Positions 44,171 to 53,830 of a DNA stretch of 64,000 bases are shown in pieces (position 1 is the stretch's first letter; every line of letters begins with the position of its first letter). The position numbers and the translations under genes were made by a program. This stretch comes from an uncultured Lachnospiraceae bacterium (GTDB lineage: Bacteria > Bacillota > Clostridia > Lachnospirales > Lachnospiraceae). The notes beneath the pieces are model-generated. The model was not told the origin of the DNA, ran no database searches, and was given only the letters and a program-made list of their open reading frames with translations. The stretch covers positions 62,001 to 126,000 of the forward strand of contig CAMNXA010000005.1 of assembly GCA_946566685.1 (NCBI GenBank), in the 5' to 3' direction.

Positions 44171-44882
44171 ATGAATCAAGTAAAATGGAAAAGCCGCGTT
44201 AAGGAAAATCCTATTATGAACGGAATTGCCGAATGTTATCTTCAGGTGCGGACGATTGTTCGTTATATAGTAAAGGGAAGTTATTCGCAATATTCAGAGG
44301 ATGTTTATGTAAAAGAAATATTTGCTGGGGGGGGGGGTAAATCCGTGGGAAATTAAGTACATAGATATAGGTGCTAACCATTACAAAAGAAACAGTAATA
44401 CATATCTGTTTTATAAGAATGGAGCATCTGGGATAGTTGTCGAGGCGGATCCCTGTTTATGTTCGGCTCTTCGAACAAAACGGAAAAGAGATATAGTGTG
44501 TAATAATTGTATCGGTTCAAAAAAGGGTGAATCGGTAGATTTTTATAGATTATCATTACCGACCAGAAATACCATGGATAAAGAGAGCGTAGACAGATCA
44601 ATAGAAGCAGGGGTAAAAGTAAGGGAAGTCATAAAGATATCGTGTGTAGGAATTAATGAGATATTGGAGCAATATGCCTTTTTGCCCGATTATATGTCAA
44701 TAGATATTGAGGGAATGGACTACAAGGTTCTCAGAACAATAGATTTTAATAGATTTCATATTAAGGTGATTGTAGCGGAAGCTTCCGATGAAGTTATTCA
44801 GGGCGAGAATATGGAACAGTATATGGAGAAGTGTGGATATCGCATTTATAAGAGAACAAAGGGGAATATAATATTTTGTTAA
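44171..44882 (+). pseudogene. FkbM-family methyltransferase interrupted at an 11-G tract (OFF or phase-variable)
   Basis: The first frame, from ATG 44171, runs EDVYVKEIFAGGGG and then stops at 44356. The matching C-terminal part is in another frame from about 44337: WEIKYIDIGANHYKRNSNTY, GIVVEADP and, near the end, DIEGMDYKVL, the SAM-binding and catalytic core of FkbM O-methyltransferases. The switch falls exactly within G11 at 44327-44337. Removing one G (G10) would join both into a 236-aa protein of normal family layout. It may methylate a sugar hydroxyl of the glycan. A sequencing error is the plain alternative. Confidence 0.85.
44327..44337 (+). repeat. Poly-G tract, 11 bases, inside the FkbM gene
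   Basis: Uninterrupted G11, bounded by GCT and TAA. Reading frame of the methyltransferase is restored at G10 (or G7, G13). Tracts of this length are prone to slipped-strand mispairing and are used as ON/OFF switches in phase-variable surface genes of other bacteria. Confidence 0.95.
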
Positions 44883-45856
44883 AAGATCATAAAACAGTGG
44901 CAATTCTTTTATCAACTTATAATGGAAGGGATTATATAGAAAAGCAACTTGAAAGTATTGCCAATCAGACATATGAAAATATTAAATTGTTTATCAGGGA
45001 TGATGGATCAAGTGATGGAACAGAGATATTAATTGAGAAATTTATTGCTCAAAATCATCTTGAAAGTAAAATGATTATGCTAAGGGATCATGATGGCAAT
45101 TTGGGATTTGGAAGGAGTTTTTATAAACTTGCAAATTTTGTCACAGGATTTGATTACTATTTTTTTTGTGATCAGGATGATTTTTGGTTTCCGGATAAAG
45201 TAGAAAGGGCGGTGCGGTTGCTGGAACGGGAATCAGATCACGAGATGATTTGTTATATGTCTAATTATTATATAGGTGATAACAGCTTACAAATAAATAG
45301 GAAAGCGTACAATCACAAGCTTGTTATAGAGAATGATACATTGGGTAGGCAATTATTTGAAACTACGTTAATTGTTGGCATGGCAACAGCGTTCAACGAA
45401 TCGTTTAGGAAGACTGCCTTTACACTGACAGATGACAGCTATGCTCTCTGTTCGCATGATAAGTGGATTGCTTTGGTTTTGGCAGGATTAAATGGAAAGC
45501 TGGTTTATGATGCAAGACCGGAAGCTATTCAACGAAGACACCAGTCAACAACTTCATCTTGTAACCAAATGTCTATTTATAAATTGAAATGGCGGATAAA
45601 CCATGTATTAAAAGGTGATTATTTGTGGCAGATCAGGCAAATGATCACATTGTATAAAAAACTTTATTGTAATCGGATTTATTCAAAATCGGAGAAAAAT
45701 TTTTTGAAGATATTTACGAAAAAAGGGATTGACGGGTATTGCGGAAGAATTTTTTATCCTCGCCGATTACGAGAAAAATTTACGGATGAGATATTGCTGA
45801 GGATTCTATTTGCAATGGGAAAGTATGACAGGTGTAGCAAAAAATCAGTTGGGTAG
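44876..45856 (+). CDS. Rhamnosyltransferase-like GT2
   Basis: 326 aa. GT-A domain with AILLSTYNGRDYIEKQL (about 9-25), IRDDGSSDGTEILIEK, and FFCDQDDFWFPDKVE (about 98-112), the WbbL/rhamnosyltransferase-type signature. The C-terminal half is helical and basic. TTG start at 44876 overlaps the end of the FkbM gene by 7 nt and has AAGGGG upstream, so translation is probably coupled to the broken gene. Role: adding a sugar, perhaps rhamnose, to the lipid-linked glycan. Confidence 0.87.
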   Translation: MLKDHKTVAILLSTYNGRDYIEKQLESIANQTYENIKLFIRDDGSSDGTEILIEKFIAQNHLESKMIMLRDHDGNLGFGRSFYKLANFVTGFDYYFFCDQDDFWFPDKVERAVRLLERESDHEMICYMSNYYIGDNSLQINRKAYNHKLVIENDTLGRQLFETTLIVGMATAFNESFRKTAFTLTDDSYALCSHDKWIALVLAGLNGKLVYDARPEAIQRRHQSTTSSCNQMSIYKLKWRINHVLKGDYLWQIRQMITLYKKLYCNRIYSKSEKNFLKIFTKKGIDGYCGRIFYPRRLREKFTDEILLRILFAMGKYDRCSKKSVG

Positions 45857-45867
45857 GAGAAAGTAAA

Positions 45868-46887
45868 ATGTTTAGGTTAAATCAGAATTCAAAGATTTAT
45901 ATTGTTGCGCCCGTAGATTATTTTAATGGTGGTGCAGAATTATTGCATCAGTTATGTGATGTTATGCGGAGAAATCATCTGGATGCTTACATGTGCTATT
46001 ATAGCAAGGTTACAAATGATTATGAGAAAATCAGTCTGCCAGAACACTTGAAAGTATACCATTTGAAGACCCTTCAGAAAATGGAAGATAATTTTCAAAA
46101 TCTTTTGATTGTACCGGAAAAATATACACAGCCGTTGCGCAAGTATAACAAAATTCAGAAATGTGTATGGTGGTTAGGAATTAATAATTACTTTTGGTAT
46201 TCAGAGATATACGGATGCTATTCCATGGCGGTATTTGCCTATCATTGGATGCGTTATCTTCTTGGAAAATGTACACCTATGTCTTTTGGAGAGATTAAAA
46301 GAATGAATATCCAGCATCTGTCACAATGCTGGTATGGTGTTGCCTTTTTGCAAAAGAAAGGTTTACATAATGTTGCATATCTATCGGATTATATTAACAT
46401 TATACATGAGGAATTTGAGAAAAACGATGTGAATAGAAAAGATATTATATTGTTTAATCCGAAAAGAAATACAAAATATATAAAGGCCATAAAGAGAAGA
46501 GATAGAAGTTTGCATTTTGTTCCAATACAGAATAAGACACCACAACAGGTTATAGAAATGATGAGAAGCGCAAAGATGTATGTTGATTTTGGATCGCATC
46601 CAGGAAAAGACAGGATGCCGAGAGAGGCAGTTTTGCATGGATGTGTTATTTTAACAAGTACGTTGGGAAGTGCAGATTTTTGGAATGATGTTCCGATTGA
46701 TTCAGAGTTCAAATTTGTCAGAAGTCCTCAAAATGTAGATAAGGTGATAAAGAAAATACATGATATATTAGAGAATTATTCTAGATATGTTTCAAGATTC
46801 GATAACTATAGGAAATACATATATGGTGAGAAAGATAAATTTGAACAGGCTGTTTTAGAAATTTTCAATTATGAGAGTAGAGTATGA
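45868..46887 (+). CDS. GT-B-like protein of the glycan cluster, family not recognised
   Basis: 339 aa, no signal peptide or transmembrane segment. The first residues KIYIVAPVDYFNGGAELLHQL resemble the N-terminal Rossmann half of GT-B transferases (key part YFNGGAELLH), and VDFGSHPGKDRMPREAVLHG near 236-255 resembles their acceptor/donor loop with the PREA motif. A glycosyltransferase is likely but remote; sugar unknown. It overlaps the next gene by 4 nt. Confidence 0.68.
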   Translation: MFRLNQNSKIYIVAPVDYFNGGAELLHQLCDVMRRNHLDAYMCYYSKVTNDYEKISLPEHLKVYHLKTLQKMEDNFQNLLIVPEKYTQPLRKYNKIQKCVWWLGINNYFWYSEIYGCYSMAVFAYHWMRYLLGKCTPMSFGEIKRMNIQHLSQCWYGVAFLQKKGLHNVAYLSDYINIIHEEFEKNDVNRKDIILFNPKRNTKYIKAIKRRDRSLHFVPIQNKTPQQVIEMMRSAKMYVDFGSHPGKDRMPREAVLHGCVILTSTLGSADFWNDVPIDSEFKFVRSPQNVDKVIKKIHDILENYSRYVSRFDNYRKYIYGEKDKFEQAVLEIFNYESRV

Positions 46888-48155
46888 GAACATATAAAAA
46901 TATCGTTATAGGCGGTGGGATAACAGGATTATCTTTTGCCAATTTTGCTAAGGATTGTATGGTTCTGGAGAAGGAGAGGGAAGTTGGAGGTTATTGCAGA
47001 ACAATATACAGAGCGCCCTATATTTGGGACTATGCCGGACACTTCTTTCACTTTAAAGAACGGGAGAGTAAGAGGTATTTTGAAAAGGTATTTGTTGATC
47101 AGGGACTTATCTCAAAAAGTAAAAATACCAAGATTTATTATAAAGGACAATTGATTGATTATCCTTTTCAGAGCAATATTCAGCAGTTGGAGAAAGAAGA
47201 ATTTATAGAATGCTTATGCGGTCTGTATCAGGCAGAGCAACATAGAGACAGAAATCAGAACGAGTATGGATCATTTGAAGAAATGTTATTCGAAAAATTT
47301 GGGAGAGGAATCTGTTCCAAGTTTTTGATTCCCTATAATGAAAAATTATATGCGTGTAATTTACAAAATTTAGATACAGATGCAATGGGACGTTTTTTCC
47401 CATATGTTAATTTTCATGATGTTATGAATCATATTTCGGGCGGATATATAACGTCTTATAATGATACATTTATATATCCACGATTGGGGGCGGCTGTTTT
47501 TATCAATTATCTGTCCGGGAAAATTCCGGAGGACAGAATCCGGACAGATTGCCAAGTGAGAAAAATAGATGTCAGAAAACACATTGTATATACGGATGAT
47601 ACAGAATATGAATATGAAAATCTTATCTGCACTATCCCACTGGATCATTTAGTGAATCTGCTCGGTAAGGAATATGATAAGGATGTCTTTTCTTATAATA
47701 AGGTATTGGTCTTAAATATGGGGTTTGATAAACCGTCAATCGATAGGACATTGGATTGGATTTATATCCCGGATAAAGATATAAATTTTTACAGAGTAGG
47801 ATTTTATAATAATATTCTGGGCATGGAAGAATTAAGCATCTATGTAGAGATTGGATATGGGCAAGATGAAGAGATAGATGTGGAACAAGCTAAAAGGGAT
47901 ACTTTAACGAATCTGCGAGCAATAGGAGTTATTACAGATCATATTCTAGTTGACTATCAACCTATCTTGATGTCACCGGCTTATGTACATATTTCTCCTA
48001 AGGCAAATGCATTGAAAGAAGAGATTTTTAAGGATTTAGAAGAAAATAATATATATTCGATTGGCAGATATGGCGGTTGGACGTATTGCTCTATGGAAGA
48101 TTGTTTCCTGGAGGCGCGTGCTTTGGCAAATAGATTAAATAGTAAGAGAATATAG
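46884..48155 (+). CDS. UDP-galactopyranose-mutase-like flavoprotein
   Basis: 423 aa. N-terminal FAD-binding dinucleotide fold with IGGGITGLSFANF (about 8-20), ending LEKEREVGGYCRT, then YIWDYAGHFFHFK, which resembles the FAD and substrate region of UDP-galactopyranose mutase and related amine-oxidase-like proteins. C-terminal IGRYGGWTYCSMEDCFLEA closes the FAD site. The enzyme may make a furanose form of a nucleotide sugar or oxidise a sugar; it is longer than classical Glf (about 370-390 aa), so the exact reaction is uncertain. Confidence 0.72.
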   Translation: MRTYKNIVIGGGITGLSFANFAKDCMVLEKEREVGGYCRTIYRAPYIWDYAGHFFHFKERESKRYFEKVFVDQGLISKSKNTKIYYKGQLIDYPFQSNIQQLEKEEFIECLCGLYQAEQHRDRNQNEYGSFEEMLFEKFGRGICSKFLIPYNEKLYACNLQNLDTDAMGRFFPYVNFHDVMNHISGGYITSYNDTFIYPRLGAAVFINYLSGKIPEDRIRTDCQVRKIDVRKHIVYTDDTEYEYENLICTIPLDHLVNLLGKEYDKDVFSYNKVLVLNMGFDKPSIDRTLDWIYIPDKDINFYRVGFYNNILGMEELSIYVEIGYGQDEEIDVEQAKRDTLTNLRAIGVITDHILVDYQPILMSPAYVHISPKANALKEEIFKDLEENNIYSIGRYGGWTYCSMEDCFLEARALANRLNSKRI

Positions 48156-48166
48156 TAACATAAATT

Positions 48167-49591
48167 ATGAAAAATACATTGGTAAAGAACTCGGTATTCA
48201 ATATATTATATAATCTGTTAAATGCAGTATTTCCGCTGATTTCAGTGATTTATGCTTCGCACGTTTTACTGGATACTGGTGTGGGAAAGGTAGATTCTGC
48301 CCAAAATATGGCACAATATTTTGTAATCTTGGCACCATTGGGAATTACCAATTACGGGATTCGCGAAATTGCAAGAGCAAGAAATGATAAGGAGCAAAAA
48401 GATAAGATTTTTTCGGAACTGTTTTTGTTAAACGCCATTTCAACCCTATGTTTTGGCGGTATCTATTATATTTTGATTTTTACCATCCATGGGTTTGAAA
48501 GGGAACAAAGACTTTATGTTATTACAGGATTAATGGTACTCTGTAATTTTGTGAATGTTGATTGGTATTATAAGGGCATGGAGCAGTTTCGGTATATAGC
48601 GACAAGAAATGTTGCCGTGAAATGTATCGCGTTGAGCCTTTTGCTGGGAGGAGTAAAGAGAGAAGGAGATTATGAGATATATGCGTTGATCAGTATCTTG
48701 GCAACAACGGGAAATTATTTTGTTAATGTACTGAATCTGAAAAAATATGGCGCGGTTTTGAAACTCAGGAACATTGCTTTGACAAAACATTTGAGGTCAA
48801 TGCTTGTTTTTTCGGCGACAACTTTTGCGATAGAGTTATATGCTTTGCTTGATGTGACAATGATTTCTATTTTCTGTAAGCCAGAAAATGTGGCGTATTA
48901 TAATAACGCCATGAAACTGGTAAGATCTATGATAGTCATTATAGCGGCTAGCGGCGGGGCGCTGCTCCCAAGATTGAGTTTGTATTACGAAAAGGGTGAA
49001 TATGAGAAGTGCAGTGAGGTTGCAAATAGAGTATTTGAGGTTATGTATGTCATGTTCATACCCTGTGGCATTGGATTGTTTCTGGTTTCAGAAGACTTGG
49101 TAAGGCTGCTGTTTGGAGACAGTTTTATTCCCTGTATTGTTACTATGAAGATAGCTTCACTATTGATTTATACATTGGGCTTTAGCAATTTGTTTGGAAC
49201 CCAGATACTTTTGACGTTTGGGGGTGAATTGAAAACCTTGTTATGCACGATTATGGGTGCGGTTTCCAATATATGCATGAACTTAGTACTTATACCGAGA
49301 TATCAGCAGAATGGTGCGGCGGTGGCCTCGGTTGTAAGTGAAGGATTAGTGACATTAATGACAATTGTTTTTTCATATCAATATATACACTTTGCACCAA
49401 ACAAAAAAATATTATATATAGCTACAGCAGCAGCTGTGCTAATGGTAATAGCCATTATATGTTTGAATCTTTATGTTGCGGCTGGTATCAAAAGATTATT
49501 CTTAGATATTTTGGTTGGAGGATTAGTGTATATCGGAGTTAATATTGTGTTTAGAAATCCACTGATTAAAAAAAAGTCCTTACAGGTATAA
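48167..49591 (+). CDS. Wzx-type flippase
   Basis: 474 aa with twelve to fourteen hydrophobic segments. The start KNSVFNILYNLLNAVFPLIS and the NYGIREIARARNDK segment (about 63-76) are typical of MOP-superfamily O-antigen/capsule flippases. It should export the lipid-linked repeat unit built by the cluster's cytoplasmic transferases. It is distinct from the SpoVB-like flippase at 35430, which lies outside the island. Confidence 0.92.
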   Translation: MKNTLVKNSVFNILYNLLNAVFPLISVIYASHVLLDTGVGKVDSAQNMAQYFVILAPLGITNYGIREIARARNDKEQKDKIFSELFLLNAISTLCFGGIYYILIFTIHGFEREQRLYVITGLMVLCNFVNVDWYYKGMEQFRYIATRNVAVKCIALSLLLGGVKREGDYEIYALISILATTGNYFVNVLNLKKYGAVLKLRNIALTKHLRSMLVFSATTFAIELYALLDVTMISIFCKPENVAYYNNAMKLVRSMIVIIAASGGALLPRLSLYYEKGEYEKCSEVANRVFEVMYVMFIPCGIGLFLVSEDLVRLLFGDSFIPCIVTMKIASLLIYTLGFSNLFGTQILLTFGGELKTLLCTIMGAVSNICMNLVLIPRYQQNGAAVASVVSEGLVTLMTIVFSYQYIHFAPNKKILYIATAAAVLMVIAIICLNLYVAAGIKRLFLDILVGGLVYIGVNIVFRNPLIKKKSLQV

Positions 49592-49635
49592 GCTTAAATT
49601 GGGCTTGCATGGGGATGGTGTGAGGAACGGACAAA

Positions 49636-51483
49636 ATGATTGGTAGAATGTTTAAGAAATCAACTTTGGCAGGAGTAATATGTTTTCTCCTTTTGTTAGT
49701 ATATCATATTATTTTAAACTTGCAGATTCCATGTATGAGAAGTTTGCCAGACGAGATGGGAGCGGTAACATTAGGGGCAAAGCTGGCTGGGTATAATTGG
49801 AATTATGTGATGACACATCCGGAGATGTATTATGGGAGCGCAAATGTAATATTTGCATTTCCAATTTTTTTGTTGGTTAAGGAGCCTATGCTGCAATATC
49901 AGTCCTTACTTGCGGCAGCAGCTTTTATGAAAGCGATAACCGGTTTTATTACTGTAAAAATATCAATGGATTATTACAATGTCAGCGGTTTGAGAGCAGT
50001 ATTGTTTGGGATTATATGTACTTTGATCACACCAGCGCGAACCAGTAATATTGATAATGAACCTATGCTAATTCTAATGTGCTGGGTAATACTTTACGTT
50101 ATATTGATATTGAGTAAAACAGATATTAAGAAAAAGAAAGTAATCTTAACTGTATTATTATCTTTTTTTCTTGCATATGCACAATTTGCACATACAAGAG
50201 CGATTATGTATATATTTCTTTTGGCGGGGATACTGGTAATTTATTATTTTTTTGAAAAAGAAATAATTATAAATATTCCAGCATTTTTATTATCTTTTAT
50301 TATATTTTATACAATTGTTAAAAGAGGTATTTCCTGGTGTACCATTAATCTGTTTACAGCATCTGAAAGTCAAAATATGGTTATGATAAATACCTTTGAC
50401 AATTTGATTCATATTATTGTGGATAATTTGAAATCTTTGGCGCGCCCAGTGGAGATTAGAAGCTGTGTTGATATAATTTGCGGAAATATTTGGTGCACCG
50501 CTGTCTTTAGCTGTGGTGTGTTAATTTACATATCTATACTGGTAATAAAAGAATTATGCAGGAATTTAAAACTGTTTTTTTGCCGAAAAGAAATGGAGAG
50601 TGAGGATATATTATATTATCTTGCACTTTTTGGCGTTATAGGAGTCTTGGCTACAATGGCGGCATTAAGTATAACATGGAAAGAATCTGTAGTCGAATTA
50701 CATGAAAAAGCGTCCGGAATACCAAGAGGCCTTTTTTATCTAAGATATTATGGCAATTATTTTGGGATTATCATGTTGTATTTTTTGATACTGTGGGATA
50801 GAGAAAAGTTATATAACAGACAGGTGTTAAATTGGACAATAGGAATTATTGCGGGATGCTACATTTACTCCTTTGTCAGTTATGTTACCCCCTTGCTGGA
50901 TGCCGGATATGCAAATTTGGATTGGTTCGGGTATTTTGCTCCGTTATCTATGACTGGAGCTGGATGGGAAGATAAAAGACAGACTTTATTTTACTTTACC
51001 AATGCCACGTTTATTGCAGCAATAATATTTATAGTAATGACAGAATCGAAATGGAAAAGATATATGAGTTTCATTTTGGCGGCGGTCTTATTGTATCAGT
51101 ATAGTTTTAATGTACATAATTGGGATGCGGAATATGCAAATAGCGATTATTATTATCAGGCATCGAACGGGATATGTAAATTGAAGAAGGATCATCCTGA
51201 AATTTTTGATTCTGTCAATAAAATGTACTATTTTTCGGATAATTATGGCTCTCAATATATTGTGCAATTCATGATGGGAAAAATAGAGATTATACTACGG
51301 GATTCGTATAAGGAAGATGATGAAGTGATGATTTTGGCGGATAAAGAAATAAGGGATATCGATCTGAGCGCATATAAATATCTGGTAATTGATGAAAATG
51401 AAATAATGTATGTCAAAGGATTGGAATTGCAGGAAAAGATTAGTAGAGAAGATTTTGTATTGCAGGACTGTGTTGGAGAATAA
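49636..51483 (+). CDS. GT-C type membrane glycosyltransferase-like protein (copy 2)
   Basis: 615 aa with about twelve transmembrane segments and a soluble C-terminal portion of about 100 residues. An early extracytoplasmic loop has CMRSLPDEMGAVTLGAKLAG (about residues 31-50) followed by YNWNYV, matching the position and acidic pair of the related protein at 39349. Probably transfers a sugar from a polyprenyl-phosphate donor outside the membrane. ATG start; very AT-rich. Confidence 0.65.
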   Translation: MIGRMFKKSTLAGVICFLLLLVYHIILNLQIPCMRSLPDEMGAVTLGAKLAGYNWNYVMTHPEMYYGSANVIFAFPIFLLVKEPMLQYQSLLAAAAFMKAITGFITVKISMDYYNVSGLRAVLFGIICTLITPARTSNIDNEPMLILMCWVILYVILILSKTDIKKKKVILTVLLSFFLAYAQFAHTRAIMYIFLLAGILVIYYFFEKEIIINIPAFLLSFIIFYTIVKRGISWCTINLFTASESQNMVMINTFDNLIHIIVDNLKSLARPVEIRSCVDIICGNIWCTAVFSCGVLIYISILVIKELCRNLKLFFCRKEMESEDILYYLALFGVIGVLATMAALSITWKESVVELHEKASGIPRGLFYLRYYGNYFGIIMLYFLILWDREKLYNRQVLNWTIGIIAGCYIYSFVSYVTPLLDAGYANLDWFGYFAPLSMTGAGWEDKRQTLFYFTNATFIAAIIFIVMTESKWKRYMSFILAAVLLYQYSFNVHNWDAEYANSDYYYQASNGICKLKKDHPEIFDSVNKMYYFSDNYGSQYIVQFMMGKIEIILRDSYKEDDEVMILADKEIRDIDLSAYKYLVIDENEIMYVKGLELQEKISREDFVLQDCVGE

Positions 51484-51528
51484 ACTGTTTGTCAATATGG
51501 AGAGTAATTATATTATGAGGAGAAAAGT

Positions 51529-52527
51529 ATGATTATTACACAAACTCCCTTCAGAATGTCTTTTTTTGGAGGCGGGACGGATTTTGAAGAATTTTATCTG
51601 GAGCATGGCGGGGCAGTTATTTCCACGACCTTTGATAAATATTGTTATGTCAATGTAAGACATCTGCCGCCTTTTTTTGATTATCATACAGAGTTGGCAT
51701 ATAGCAGAATAGAACGGGTTGAGGATATAGATGAAATATGTCATCCAGCAGTCAGGGAGGCAATGAAGTACTTGCATATGAAGGATCTTCGCATTACATA
51801 CGAAGCGGATTTACCCGCGCGGTCCGGTCTTGGGACAAGCAGTTCTTTTGCGGTGGGAATGCTGAATGCATTTTATGCTCTGAATGGTAGATATGCTGAC
51901 AAGAGAAGGCTGGCCGATGATGCTATCTATCTTGAACGTAAATTATGTAAGGAAAAAGGAGGAATACAGGATCAGATTGCGGCAGCGTTTGGTGGTTTTA
52001 ATCGTATTGATTTTGGTAGAGAGGGGTACAGTGTGAATCCGGTTATTATTTCTCCAGACAGGAAAGAGCAGCTAAATAGGAATCTGATTTTGTTTTTTAC
52101 GGGATTTTCGAGGTTTTCATCAGATATACAGATGGATGCGGACAAAGATAGAAAGCAGAAAAAACAGCAACTTTTAGAACTATATAGTTTGGTTGATGAG
52201 GCAGAAGGGATTTTGACATCGAAGTGTAATTTAAATGATTTTGGGCGCTTATTGGATTATACGTGGGAATTAAAAAGAGGAATTTCAAATAAGGTATCAA
52301 CGTTTGCCATAGATGTTGCATATGAGACAGCTGTAAAGGCTGGAGCATTAGGAGGAAAACTTTTGGGTGCCGGTGGGGGTGGATTTTTGATTTTTTATGT
52401 GGAAGAAGATAAAAGGGGCTCCGTTTTGTCTGCTATGAAAGATTTGTTGTTTGTTCCATTTGCTTTTGAAAATAGTGGTTCACGAGTAATTCATTACACA
52501 CCGGAAGTGGAAAATTTTAAAAACTAA
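51529..52527 (+). CDS. hddA: D-glycero-alpha-D-manno-heptose 7-phosphate kinase
   Basis: GHMP-family sugar kinase of 332 aa making heptose 1,7-bisphosphate. The start TQTPFRMSFFGGGTDFEEFY (about 4-23), ATP-binding loop PARSGLGTSSSFAVG (about 96-110) and C-terminal LGGKLLGAGGGGFLIFY match HddA. It is first of a contiguous hddA-hddC/gmhB-gmhA set, which makes the substrate assignment much stronger than the kinase family alone. ATG behind ATGAGGAGAAAAG. Confidence 0.9.
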   Translation: MIITQTPFRMSFFGGGTDFEEFYLEHGGAVISTTFDKYCYVNVRHLPPFFDYHTELAYSRIERVEDIDEICHPAVREAMKYLHMKDLRITYEADLPARSGLGTSSSFAVGMLNAFYALNGRYADKRRLADDAIYLERKLCKEKGGIQDQIAAAFGGFNRIDFGREGYSVNPVIISPDRKEQLNRNLILFFTGFSRFSSDIQMDADKDRKQKKQQLLELYSLVDEAEGILTSKCNLNDFGRLLDYTWELKRGISNKVSTFAIDVAYETAVKAGALGGKLLGAGGGGFLIFYVEEDKRGSVLSAMKDLLFVPFAFENSGSRVIHYTPEVENFKN

Positions 52528-52546
52528 TAATGATTTAGGGGGAAAC

Positions 52547-53830
52547 ATGAAAGTAGTGATTATGGCGGGCGGTATGGGAACACGTGTGATGTCACTTAAT
52601 ACCCAAGTTCCGAAGCCTATGATAGAGATATGCGGCAAACCTGTACTCTTATATCAAATTGAGTGCTTAAAGAAGCAGGGATATACAGATATTATAGTGG
52701 TGATAGGACATCTTGGGCACATGATAGAGGAGTTTTTAGGTGATGGTTCAAAATGGGGTGTCAATATTACATACATAAAAGAAGAAAGGCCTTTAGGAAC
52801 TGCTGGTGCATTGTATTATTTGAAAGAGGATATAGAGGATGATTTTTTGCTGCTCAATGGAGATATCATATTTGATGTTGACATAGAAAGGTTCCGAAAT
52901 GTACACAAACAAAACAGTACATTGGCAACAATTCTAACGCATCCAAATAATCATCCTTATGATAGTGGGATTATAGTCACCGGCGATGATAACAGAGTCA
53001 TTAGATGGCTTACAAAGGAAGAAAAAAGAGGCTGGCATAAAAATCGTGTGAATGCAGGTATGCATATGATTTCACCGGAACTGTTAAAAGTGTTTGCGTG
53101 TCCGGAGGAAAAGGATTTGGACAGGGACATATTGAAACCATTGATCGTTGAGGGAAAACTGCATGTATATGATTCACCGGAATACATAAAAGATATGGGT
53201 ACGCCTGAGCGGTATTATGAAGTTGTTAAGGATGTGGAAGCAGGACTTCCAGCAAGAAGGAATCTCAGGAATAAACAGAGGGCAATATTTTTAGATCGAG
53301 ATGGGACGATTAATAAATATGTTGGATTTATAAGAAATATCGATGATTTCGTACTGGTTGAGGGTGTATCCGATGCAATTAAGCGAATTAATCGGTCAGG
53401 GTATTTGTGCATTGTCATCACAAATCAACCGGTTATCGCGAGAGGAGAACTTACAATCGATGAATTAGAAGAGATTCATAATAAGATGGAGACACTTCTC
53501 GGTTGCAACGGAGTTTATGTGGATGATATTTTCTATTGCCCACATCATCCTGATAGGGGATTTGAGGGAGAACGTATCGAGTACAAAATCGATTGTGCAT
53601 GTAGAAAACCCAAACCTGGGATGATACTACAGGCGGCAGAAAAATATAATATTGATCTGGCAAATTCCTGGATGATTGGCGATAGTGAGAATGATGTGCT
53701 AGCGGGGATAAATGCTGGATGCAAAGTTGCGCTTATTGGAGAAGGGCAGGTAATGGGGGCTGTATCTTATTCTGATTTGCTGACATGTGTGAATGCAGGA
53801 TTGTGGGAGGAAGATAAGTGGCTTCGGTAG
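52547..53830 (+). CDS. Fused heptose 1-phosphate guanylyltransferase and 1,7-bisphosphate phosphatase
   Basis: 427-aa two-domain protein. Residues 1-240 are a nucleotidyltransferase (MAGGMGTRVM at 5-14; PKPMIEI; LNGDIIFD), matching HddC. Residues 245-420 are a HAD phosphatase of the GmhB type, with FLDRDGTINK near 248 and a zinc-site-like CPHH (near 331) and CAC (near 350) pattern. The fusion joins the last two steps of GDP-heptose synthesis. Overlaps gmhA by 13 nt. Confidence 0.88.
   Translation: MKVVIMAGGMGTRVMSLNTQVPKPMIEICGKPVLLYQIECLKKQGYTDIIVVIGHLGHMIEEFLGDGSKWGVNITYIKEERPLGTAGALYYLKEDIEDDFLLLNGDIIFDVDIERFRNVHKQNSTLATILTHPNNHPYDSGIIVTGDDNRVIRWLTKEEKRGWHKNRVNAGMHMISPELLKVFACPEEKDLDRDILKPLIVEGKLHVYDSPEYIKDMGTPERYYEVVKDVEAGLPARRNLRNKQRAIFLDRDGTINKYVGFIRNIDDFVLVEGVSDAIKRINRSGYLCIVITNQPVIARGELTIDELEEIHNKMETLLGCNGVYVDDIFYCPHHPDRGFEGERIEYKIDCACRKPKPGMILQAAEKYNIDLANSWMIGDSENDVLAGINAGCKVALIGEGQVMGAVSYSDLLTCVNAGLWEEDKWLR

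Noticed and set aside
44322-44882. A separate methyltransferase gene starting at TTG 44322
   Set aside because: The start would fall just before the G tract and leave out the conserved upstream region found in the other frame; a single gene interrupted at G11 explains both pieces.
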